Part shown: positions 6,313-11,674 of the stretch, in pieces
Position numbering within the stretch: position 1 is the first letter of the stretch
Layout: each line of letters opens with the position of its first letter
NCBI GenBank assembly: GCA_004357415.1
Contig: SMVY01000059.1
Location: 1 to 11,674, forward strand
DNA length: 11,674 nt
Direction: 5' to 3'
DNA from: Gemmatimonadota bacterium
GTDB taxonomy: Bacteria; Gemmatimonadota; Gemmatimonadetes; Gemmatimonadales; GWC2-71-9
Position numbers and translations under genes: made by a program
The notes under the pieces: model-generated
Database searches by the model: none
What the model was told of the DNA's origin: nothing
Seen by the model: only the letters and a program-made list of their open reading frames with translations

Positions 6313-7287
6313 TCACACCACCACCTCCGTCCCCAACCCCGCAGCGCGCGCCCGGGCCACCGCTTCCCCGGCGACGGCAATGTCCTGGACCGCCAGGCCG
6401 ACCGATTTGAACAAGGTGATCTCGTCGCCCTCCCGACCGGTAGCGGTTCCAGTCACCACCCGGCCCAGCTCCGTCCAATCGTGCCGCTGGGTCACGCCGG
6501 CGCTCTCCGCCGCAAGGAGGTCGCCCGCCTCGGCCACGGCCGCAGCCACCGAGTCGACGAACACGCGCGCCCGTTCGATGGTGCGGGCATCGATCTCGCA
6601 CATCTCAGTGGTGAAACTGCCGATGGCGTTGACGTGGGTCCCGGGGGCCAGCAAGCTCCCGTCCAGCACCGGGGTGGTGGACGATGTGGCGGTACACACG
6701 ATGGCGACGTCGCGCACCGCTTCGACGGCCGACTCGGCCGCGACGAGAGTGGCCGATACGTGGGGCTGCAGGTTCTCGATCAGCGCGCGTACCCGGTCGG
6801 TCGTGCGGGCATAGATCCAGATTGTGTCCAGCGACCGAACCGTATCCAGGGCGATCACCTGGGTTCGCGCCTGAGCCCCGGCTCCGATGACGGCTGCTTC
6901 AGTGGCATGCTCCAGGCTCAAGAGATCGGTGGCTGCACCCGAAGCGGCGCCGGTACGCCAAGCTGTAAGGGCCGTGCCGTCGACCAGGGCCACCGGTTCA
7001 CCCGTCTCCGGATCGAGGAGCACCACCAGGCCTTGGACCACAGGCGTGAGGCCGCCGCGGTTCTGCGGGAAGACCGAGACCACCTTGGTGCCCAAGCCGT
7101 AGTCCGGGAGGTAACAGGACATCACCAAGGTGGTGGCAACTCTCTCGGGGATCGACAACACCGTTCTGGGCGGCGCCTCGGCCCGGCCGGACGAGAACGC
7201 GGCAAACGCCTGCTTCACCACCCGCACCGCCACGTCCATGGGAAGCGCGCTGCGGAGATCGTCGGCGGACAGGCACAACAGTTTCAT
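6313..7287 (-). CDS. Ornithine cyclodeaminase/mu-crystallin family protein, probable cyclic imine (ketimine) reductase
   Basis: 324 residues, normal for the family. Seen: PPRTVLS with R41, YGLGTKVVSVFPQN (K68), TALTAWRTGAASGAATDLLS (R111), the Rossmann NAD(P) loop VIGAGAQARTQ (133-143), and C-terminal ITLFKSVGLAVQDIA (290-304). R41, K68 and R111 fit the substrate carboxylate-binding residues of the family. The catalytic Asp of true ornithine cyclodeaminase (GGDCPGK motif) is missing: the aligned segment is AIGSFTTEMCEID with Ser224 there. That favours a relative such as a pyrroline-2-carboxylate/ketimine reductase (CRYM or LhpI type) or alanine dehydrogenase over deaminating cyclisation. It is the last gene of the minus-strand operon, 19 bases after proline dehydrogenase, with no strong Shine-Dalgarno sequence; ATG 7287 fits the usual N-terminus. 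Its product might feed proline to the neighbouring dehydrogenase. Family sure, reaction unsure. Confidence 0.88.
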   Translation of the reverse strand: MKLLCLSADDLRSALPMDVAVRVVKQAFAAFSSGRAEAPPRTVLSIPERVATTLVMSCYLPDYGLGTKVVSVFPQNRGGLTPVVQGLVVLLDPETGEPVALVDGTALTAWRTGAASGAATDLLSLEHATEAAVIGAGAQARTQVIALDTVRSLDTIWIYARTTDRVRALIENLQPHVSATLVAAESAVEAVRDVAIVCTATSSTTPVLDGSLLAPGTHVNAIGSFTTEMCEIDARTIERARVFVDSVAAAVAEAGDLLAAESAGVTQRHDWTELGRVVTGTATGREGDEITLFKSVGLAVQDIAVAGEAVARARAAGLGTEVVV

Positions 7288-7306
7288 GAGCTGATCACCA
7301 AGGGTG

Positions 7307-8239
7307 CTAGCCCTTCACCATGCTCTTGGCAACGAACCATACGTTGGCCGGCCGTTCGGCCAGACGCCGGAGGTACCATGGATACCACGCCTCCCCGTAG
7401 CTGATGAGCACCATTACACCGCAGCCCTCCCTCACCAGCGTATTCTGCAGGCCGCGCTGGATTCCGTACAGCATCTGGAACTGGTACCGCTCGGGCCCAA
7501 CGCCCCGGGCGCCGGCGGCGTCGCGGATGCGCTGTACCATGACGGGATCGTGGGTGGCGAAGGCCGGACGGAGGTGGCCCGCCGGCGCGGGCGATTCCAG
7601 CAACCGCTCCGCCAAGGCAAGGTAGTTGGCGTCCACGTCTCGTTTGGTGGGAAACGCCACGTCGGCGGGCTCGGCATAGGCTCCCTTCACCAGGCGGACA
7701 CCGATTCCCCGCTCGAGCAGCGGCCCCATGTCGTCGGCGGTTCGGCGGAGGTAGGCCTGGAGGCACACACCGATGTTGTCGTACGAATCCCGAATCCGCT
7801 GGACGACGTCCAGGGTGGCATCGACGTAGCTGCTCTGTTCCATGTCCACCCACACGACATTGCGCCGCGCTTGGGCCACGTCTACGATCGCCGCCAGGTT
7901 GCGGCACGCGGTCTCGACGTCGTGGTCGAGTCCCAGCTGCGTGGGCTTGACCGACACCACCGCATCGAGCTTGCGCGACGCGATCGTGTCGACGACACCC
8001 TGATAGTGCGCCACCACCGCGACGGCGTCAGCCGTATCGGCGAGGTTCTCTCCCAGTTGCGTGAGGATGGCCCCGATGCCGCCACCGTTCAGCACCGCGG
8101 CCTCGCCGAGGGCGTCGTCTACCGATTCGCCGGGCATGAATCGCTTCACCGCCCGGCGTACGAACCACAGCCTCGGAACGTGCGTCCGCATCCACCGGTT
8201 TTCCGAACACCACAGGAGGGTCTGGCGCATCAGCGACAT
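7307..8239 (-). CDS. Proline dehydrogenase (monofunctional)
   Basis: FAD enzyme oxidising L-proline to delta-1-pyrroline-5-carboxylate and passing electrons to quinone. 310 residues, the size of one-domain ProDH such as the Thermus enzyme, without the P5C dehydrogenase domain of PutA. The TIM-barrel motifs are clear: VSVKPTQLG (95-103), VWVDMEQSSY (129-138), GVCLQAYLRRT (157-167), RLVKGAY (182-188), FATHDP (227-232), QFQMLYGI (253-260), and the C-terminal VLISYGEAWYPWYLRRLAERPAN (starting at 277), whose paired Arg (291-292) normally grips the proline carboxylate. The gene starts 8 bases after the SDR stop (ATG 8239; a second ATG at 8230 is possible) behind a weak AGGG. No P5C dehydrogenase gene is in the window, so the second step must be encoded elsewhere or P5C used otherwise. 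Confidence 0.95.
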   Translation of the reverse strand: MSLMRQTLLWCSENRWMRTHVPRLWFVRRAVKRFMPGESVDDALGEAAVLNGGGIGAILTQLGENLADTADAVAVVAHYQGVVDTIASRKLDAVVSVKPTQLGLDHDVETACRNLAAIVDVAQARRNVVWVDMEQSSYVDATLDVVQRIRDSYDNIGVCLQAYLRRTADDMGPLLERGIGVRLVKGAYAEPADVAFPTKRDVDANYLALAERLLESPAPAGHLRPAFATHDPVMVQRIRDAAGARGVGPERYQFQMLYGIQRGLQNTLVREGCGVMVLISYGEAWYPWYLRRLAERPANVWFVAKSMVKG

Positions 8240-8247
8240 AGGACGCC

Positions 8248-9039
8248 CTAGAGGATCCCGCGGAGCATACCGCCATCAACCTGCAGCGTTGCTCCAGTGA
8301 TATACGATGCCGCGGGAGACAGCAAGTACGCCCCCACGCGACCGAATTCAGCCGGTTCGCCGTAACGCCCCAGGGGAATCGTTGCCACCGAGCGCCCGTG
8401 CTGTTCTTCCGGAGTGATCCCCGCCCGCCCGGCATTGGCGGCATCGAGCGAGCGTACCCGGCTGGTGTCGATGCGCCCGGGAACCAGGTGATTCACCCGA
8501 ATGCCCTGGGCAGCATACTGGCGTGACAGATCCTTCGACAGAGCCGCCACCGAAGCACGGGTCACGGTGGACAGTGCGAGGCCGGGAATCGGTTCCTTGG
8601 TGGAGGACGATGTCACGAATACCAGCGCCCCTCCACCACGGCGCTGGAAATGGGGAATGACCGCCCGGGCCAGGCGCACGGCGCTCAGCACGATCAGGTC
8701 GAACGCCCGGCGCCACGCCTGGTCATCGAACTCGGGAAATTCGCCATGAGGCGGGCCACCGGCATTGCTGAGGCAGGCATCGATCCCGCCCCAGTGCCCG
8801 GCGGTATCCCGCACCCACCGTTCGAGCTCGTCCGGCCGGGTCACGTCCACGCTGTGATCGATCACATCCGCACCGGTAGCTGCCGTCAACCGGGCGGCGG
8901 CATCCCGAACGGCGGCCGAGTCCCGCGCCATGATCGATACCTTGGCGCCTTCCGCCGCCACCGCCTCCGCCACCGCGTACCCCAGCCCGCGGCTGGCACC
9001 CCCGACCAATACCACTTTTCCCGTCAGCCCCAGATCCAT
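8248..9039 (-). CDS. SDR-family protein with altered catalytic tetrad
   Basis: 263-residue short-chain dehydrogenase/reductase fold protein. Seen: nucleotide-binding loop GGASRGLG (13-20), basic/polar ARD after beta2 (38-40), DVT (65-67), SNAGG (91-95), SSS after beta5 (144-146), VPGRIDT (186-192) and a C-terminal GATLQVDGG (249-257). At the place of the YxxxK motif the sequence reads LALSTVTRASVAALSK (154-169): Ser157 and Arg161 replace Tyr and Lys. A subset of proteins labelled 3-oxoacyl-ACP reductase or SDR shares a LALSNxxRA-like segment, so this is probably a family trait rather than a broken gene. The reaction is not predictable. The start is firm: AGGAGG (9044-9049) precedes the ATG by 4 bases, overlapping the last stop base of the regulator gene. 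It is cotranscribed with the regulator upstream and proline dehydrogenase downstream. Confidence 0.85.
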   Translation of the reverse strand: MDLGLTGKVVLVGGASRGLGYAVAEAVAAEGAKVSIMARDSAAVRDAAARLTAATGADVIDHSVDVTRPDELERWVRDTAGHWGGIDACLSNAGGPPHGEFPEFDDQAWRRAFDLIVLSAVRLARAVIPHFQRRGGGALVFVTSSSTKEPIPGLALSTVTRASVAALSKDLSRQYAAQGIRVNHLVPGRIDTSRVRSLDAANAGRAGITPEEQHGRSVATIPLGRYGEPAEFGRVGAYLLSPAASYITGATLQVDGGMLRGIL

Positions 9040-9048
9040 GGTTCCTCC

Positions 9049-9813
9049 TCACGACCGGTCAGGAACATCCACCAGAGCCCCTCCATGCCAGTCTCCCCGA
9101 GCCCCGGCCTGGTCGATGATCGCCACCAGGCGTGCCACCCCGTGGCGCCAGTTGCGGCGGACGGCGTCACCGGAGGCCCGCGGGTCTTTCCTGCCCAGGC
9201 AGGTGATGATGTCACCGTGCTCACGCACGGTCTCGGAGAGCTGCCCCCCCCTTCCCCCCACGACGTAGAGCGCGTAGAGCCTGGCATAGCGCTCGAGTTG
9301 GGGCCGGAGCGTCTCGTGAGCCGTCAGAAGGCGCGGCCGGCCGACCGCCACAACGTAGGCCCGGTGGAACTCCCGGTCCAGATCCAGGAACGTGGCTGGA
9401 TCCGGTTCCGGGTGGCGGCTCAGTTGCTCCAGTTGGAGTTGCAGGGCCCGCACCGACGCCATCATCGGGCCGTGAACATCGTCATTGGCCACGGCCGCCA
9501 GCGAGGCGGCCAGGCCTTCGAGTTCCCCGACCAGCGAATACAGATCGACCGCGTCGTCCCGCGTAAGTGGAGCGACGATCAACCGTGCCTGGCGGCCCGA
9601 CCGGGGAGCGGTGGCGTACCCCTCCTGCCGCAAGCGTAGCAACGCTGGCCGGATGGTGCCACGGCTGACGCCCAGGCTGCCTGCCAGTTCGGTTTCGACC
9701 AGCCGGGCGCCGGGAGACAGGCGACCTGCAACGATGAGGTCGCGAATGCGGTGATAGGCCAACTCGACTGATCCGGATCGCCGGGCGGGCGGGGCGGCCA
9801 CTGGTCGTGCCAT
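9049..9813 (-). CDS. GntR-family transcriptional regulator, FCD (FadR) subfamily
   Basis: 254 residues from ATG 9813. The frame runs further up to a TTG at 9846, but those 11 codons are the AT-rich operator itself, so I prefer 9813. Winged helix about 16-80: VELAYHRIRDLIVAGRLSPGARLVE, then ELAGSLGVSRGTIRPALLRLRQEG. Effector-binding FCD domain about 85-240 with the metal-ligand pattern D146, H150 (DREFH), H199 (REHGDI) and H224 (NWRHG), so a metal-bound carboxylic acid ligand is likely, as in this subfamily. First gene of the operon with SDR, proline dehydrogenase and OCD-family genes, so it probably controls them and itself, with a substrate or intermediate as inducer. No Shine-Dalgarno sequence; a TATAGT -10 ends 7 bases before the ATG, pointing to a leaderless mRNA. 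Confidence 0.92.
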   Translation of the reverse strand: MARPVAAPPARRSGSVELAYHRIRDLIVAGRLSPGARLVETELAGSLGVSRGTIRPALLRLRQEGYATAPRSGRQARLIVAPLTRDDAVDLYSLVGELEGLAASLAAVANDDVHGPMMASVRALQLQLEQLSRHPEPDPATFLDLDREFHRAYVVAVGRPRLLTAHETLRPQLERYARLYALYVVGGRGGQLSETVREHGDIITCLGRKDPRASGDAVRRNWRHGVARLVAIIDQAGARGDWHGGALVDVPDRS

Positions 9814-9837
9814 ATTGTATACTATATTGTATACAAT
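9813..9837 (-). promoter_or_regulatory. Autoregulatory operator overlapping the gntR promoter
   Basis: Bases 9826-9837 are a perfect 12-bp palindrome, ATTGTATACAAT, with the GT-N2-AC core typical of GntR/FCD sites. A direct repeat TATTGTATAC occurs at 9813-9822 and 9825-9834, 12 bases (about one helix turn) apart, giving a full site plus a less symmetrical second site touching the start codon. On the minus strand TATAGT (9821-9826) is a plausible -10. Binding here would block the promoter. Confidence 0.75.
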
Positions 9838-9848
9838 TATCTGCAACC

Positions 9849-9865
9849 ACCCCTGATCCAGGGGT
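9849..9865. promoter_or_regulatory. Perfect inverted repeat upstream of the gntR promoter
   Basis: ACCCCTG, spacer ATC, CAGGGGT: 7-bp arms. It sits just upstream of the gntR -10, where a -35 region or an activator site would be. It does not resemble the GTATAC operator, so a second regulator is possible. Confidence 0.35.
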
Positions 9866-9939
9866 AGTCCCGCCCCCCGGCCCTCGGGTACCCGGTTCCG
9901 CCGCTACAGGAGCCTCATCCACCGATGGTTCCCCTGCCG

Positions 9940-9960
9940 CTCTCACTCACGCAGTGAGAG
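9940..9960. repeat. Hairpin with 8-bp stem
   Basis: CTCTCACT, loop CACGC, AGTGAGAG: a perfect 8-bp stem with 5-base loop, in the leader or promoter of the lipoprotein gene. There is no T-run after it on either strand, so it is not a standard terminator. Confidence 0.5.
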
Positions 9961-10102
9961 TCGTGCCTGGCCCAATCCAACCACCCATTCGACCCCTGGG
10001 GGCCCCGGCATGGATGGTGCCTTTCCAATTGACCCGAGTGACCCGAGCCTGCGAGCCAAGCTCGCTCGACGGGCCGGTTCTGCTCCATGAACACACCGTT
10101 CC

Positions 10103-10108
10103 AGGAGG
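10103..10108 (+). promoter_or_regulatory. Shine-Dalgarno AGGAGG that fixes the lipoprotein start
   Basis: A perfect AGGAGG directly abuts an ATG at 10109, too close to use, but lies 9 bases before the in-frame ATG at 10118, which is therefore the preferred start. Confidence 0.8.
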
Positions 10109-10117
10109 ATGAGTACC

Positions 10118-11467
10118 ATGCAGGTGATCATGCGCAGCCTTCAGTCGCTACGACCGCGGCATTCGGGCAGGTGGCTTGGCACCCTTACCCTGGTGCTGGC
10201 GATCGGCGGCTGTGCCAGTGCCAACAAACGCTACCAACAGGGCTCTGAGTTGGAGCAACAGGGCCGATACATCGAAGCGGCCCGCAAGTACATCGATGCC
10301 CTGAAGAAGGACGGTGATCATCCCCAGGCGCGCTCCAGGTTACGCGCGGTTGGCCCCCGGGCGGTAAACAGCTTCCTTGAAAACGCTCAGCTGGCGGCCG
10401 CCTCCGGCCGAGTGGCGGATGCCGCCGACAGCTACCTGCGCCTGGACGAGTTCCTTGCGGCCGCGGCCGCGGTCGGCGAACCGATCCCCCACCCCAGCGA
10501 CTACGCCGACCAGCGGCGCACCATGTTCGACGAGGCCATCGGGGCCCTGATCGACGACGGTCGTGCTTCCGAGGAGGCCGGGGCGTGGTATGCCGCCAAG
10601 CGAGCCTACCACCGGGCGGACCGGTACTTCCCCGATCCCGGGCAAGTGGACTTGTTGATCGACGGGTTGGTCAGGACCTATTTGGGGTGGTCCGAAGCCG
10701 ACCTCGACATGGCACGGTATCGCTCCGCGCTGGAGCACGCCGACCAGGCATTTGTCTTGGCGGGAGACCCTGACAGCGAGGCCGGCCGGACGGCTCTCGA
10801 GCTTCGGGCAACGGCCATCGAACTGGGCACTATCGTGGTGGCCGTCGCTCCCCTGTGGCGGACCGACGACGCGGCCCGCTTCCTTCCGGAAGGATTCCTC
10901 ACGGCTCTCAATGACGAGTTGGAGCTGGAGGCCTGGTCCGACCCGCCGATGTTCATCGCGATCATGGACCCGCTGCTGGTCCGGCGAGCATTGCGTGATC
11001 TGCGGTATCACTCGACACTCATGACCGTGCCCGAAGCCACCCGACTCAGCCGGGAGGTCGGTGCCGACGCGGTCGTCACCGGGGACATCGAGATCTTCAC
11101 CGTCACCGAGCGCGACGTTCGGGAAGAAGTACGCAACGCCAAGACCAGGGCCGGGAAGCCGGTCAGCTACCTGCGGCGATGGGGAACGCTCGACTACCGC
11201 ATGCGGCTGCACTATGCCGTGGTGGATCCGCTGTCGCACCGAGCGGTGCGCCAGCGGACCATCGAGGTCCGGGAATCCGGCAGGTTCGAGCGCGCCGTGT
11301 ACCAGGGCGACTGGACCAATCTCGACCTGACCCGCAATGAGCGGCGCTGGTTCGAGGCTGACCGGCAATTGGAGTTCACCCTCGCCATCGAGGAGGAGCT
11401 GCTCCGGGAGGCGGTTGCTGAGTTTGGTGAGCGAGTGTACCGTGACTTGATGAATCAGGTGAGGTGA
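10118..11467 (+). CDS. Putative lipoprotein with TPR-like repeats and a CsgG/LpoB-like domain
   Basis: 449 residues. Residues 1-31 form a lipoprotein signal: basic n-region (MRSLQSLRPRHSGRW), hydrophobic LGTLTLVLAIGG, then the acylated Cys32 (IGGC lipobox), so the protein is probably anchored to a membrane facing the periplasm. Residues about 35-230 are helical with TPR-like pairs (YQQGSELEQQGRYIEAARKYIDAL; later ALEHADQAFVLAGD). Residues about 238-330 look like the beta-alpha-beta fold of CsgG/LpoB-like lipoproteins: TIVVAVAPLW, FLPEGFLTALNDELE, MFIAIMDPLLVRRALRDL, ATRLSREVGADAVVTGDIEIF. The rest (330-449) is charged and mixed alpha/beta, ending in a long helix. The family is not recognised with certainty; secretion, envelope assembly or cell-wall synthase activation are only options from fold. 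It is transcribed divergently from the GntR operon, and a tRNA-Asn follows. Confidence 0.75.
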   Translation: MQVIMRSLQSLRPRHSGRWLGTLTLVLAIGGCASANKRYQQGSELEQQGRYIEAARKYIDALKKDGDHPQARSRLRAVGPRAVNSFLENAQLAAASGRVADAADSYLRLDEFLAAAAAVGEPIPHPSDYADQRRTMFDEAIGALIDDGRASEEAGAWYAAKRAYHRADRYFPDPGQVDLLIDGLVRTYLGWSEADLDMARYRSALEHADQAFVLAGDPDSEAGRTALELRATAIELGTIVVAVAPLWRTDDAARFLPEGFLTALNDELELEAWSDPPMFIAIMDPLLVRRALRDLRYHSTLMTVPEATRLSREVGADAVVTGDIEIFTVTERDVREEVRNAKTRAGKPVSYLRRWGTLDYRMRLHYAVVDPLSHRAVRQRTIEVRESGRFERAVYQGDWTNLDLTRNERRWFEADRQLEFTLAIEEELLREAVAEFGERVYRDLMNQVR

Positions 11468-11521
11468 CGGCGGGGATGACGGCGGGGGGAGCGGGGGCAA
11501 CGGGGGCAGGAAGCGAGGGGG
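11465..11521 (+). other. G-rich tract with 12-bp tandem repeat, possible G-quadruplex
   Basis: Just after the lipoprotein stop, two near-identical 12-base units (TGACGGCGGGGA, TGACGGCGGGGG) begin a plus-strand run with G-tracts at 11472-11475, 11484-11489, 11493-11497, 11502-11506 and 11517-11521. Loops of 8, 3, 4 and 10 bases permit a four-tract G-quadruplex in RNA or DNA. It may serve as a 3' end or boundary element. Confidence 0.4.
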
Positions 11522-11527
11522 AGTTGC

Positions 11528-11556
11528 TTGACCCTGGTGGGGCGCGCCATTATCCT
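11528..11556 (+). promoter_or_regulatory. Promoter of tRNA-Asn copy 2
   Basis: TTGACC (11528-11533), a 17-base spacer, and TATCCT (11551-11556) make a near-consensus housekeeping-sigma promoter. Transcription would start about 11563, some 5 bases before the mature tRNA 5' end. Confidence 0.75.
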
Positions 11557-11567
11557 GAAATTCACTT

Positions 11568-11640
<73 letters not shown>

Positions 11641-11642
11641 TT

Positions 11643-11665
11643 CCGCTGGGCGGAACGCCCAGCGG
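11643..11665 (+). terminator. Strong hairpin after tRNA-Asn copy 2
   Basis: CCGCTGGGCG, loop GAA, CGCCCAGCGG: a perfect 10-bp GC-rich stem starting 3 bases after the tRNA. It suits transcript termination or a processing block, but the following bases (CCCTCCCGA) have no U-run up to the window edge. Confidence 0.6.
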
Positions 11666-11674
11666 CCCTCCCGA

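Larger units (their letters stand above)
9838..10102. other. Divergent intergenic region between regulator and lipoprotein genes
   Basis: No credible gene. It holds inverted repeats at 9849-9865, 9940-9960 and 10051-10065 and a 9-bp tandem repeat at 10030-10047. Open frames on both strands here have no ribosome site and no recognisable composition. I could not identify a convincing -35/-10 pair for the lipoprotein gene. Confidence 0.6.

Noticed and set aside
9814..9846. N-terminal extension of the GntR protein from TTG 9846
   Set aside because: The 11 extra codons spell the operator palindrome (IIVYNIVYN), and the ATG at 9813 follows a plausible -10.
9807..10112. 101-residue plus-strand open frame in the divergent region
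   Set aside because: It begins inside the GTATAC operator, has no ribosome site and a proline-rich composition typical of noncoding GC-rich DNA.
10340..11500. 386-residue minus-strand open frame opposite the lipoprotein
   Set aside because: No family motif and poor composition; the plus strand has a Shine-Dalgarno site, a lipobox and regular secondary structure pattern.

Overview
The window is GC-rich bacterial chromosome with short gaps, tight operons and no phage, transposase or CRISPR genes. A lipobox-type lipoprotein with TPR-like and CsgG/LpoB-like regions suggests a diderm (Gram-negative-type) organism. The heptamer tandem repeats between genes and the overall gene style make a high-GC environmental lineage such as Gemmatimonadota plausible, but no marker gene here fixes the taxon, so this is only a guess.

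Layout. (1) Positions 1-3741, plus strand: DNA repair. A 5'-truncated uvrA overlaps by four bases (ATGA) a gene encoding a single-chain fusion of an O6-alkylguanine-DNA alkyltransferase and an AlkA-type DNA-3-methyladenine glycosylase. (2) 3727-5766, minus strand: a CPA2-family cation:proton antiporter with four extra membrane helices and a C-terminal RCK_C (TrkA-C) domain. Its 3' end overlaps the repair fusion by 15 bases, and that overlap is a perfect hairpin carrying both stop codons. (3) 5767-6312: a mostly noncoding island with a tRNA-Asn(GUU), bracketed by two nested pairs of inverted heptamer tandem repeats. (4) 6313-9813, minus strand: a compact four-gene operon in transcription order GntR/FCD regulator, SDR protein, proline dehydrogenase, ornithine cyclodeaminase/mu-crystallin family protein. 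The regulator has a GTATAC palindrome operator directly upstream of its start codon. (5) 9814-10117: divergent promoter region with hairpins and a 9-bp tandem repeat. (6) 10118-11467, plus strand: the lipoprotein. (7) 11468-11674: a G-rich tract, then a second tRNA-Asn(GUU) of different body sequence, with a good promoter and a 3' hairpin.

How the genes may work together. uvrA plus the MGMT-AlkA fusion forms a unit for bulky and alkylation DNA damage. The GntR operon looks like an amino acid catabolic unit: an OCD-family enzyme lacking the Asp expected of true ornithine cyclodeaminase next to proline dehydrogenase suggests a cyclic imine (for example pyrroline-2-carboxylate) reduced to proline and then oxidised to pyrroline-5-carboxylate. 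The SDR member lacks the usual Tyr/Lys catalytic pair, so its role is open. The most unusual features are the nested heptamer repeats around the first tRNA-Asn, the two dissimilar tRNA-Asn genes, the MGMT-AlkA fusion and the stop-codon hairpin.
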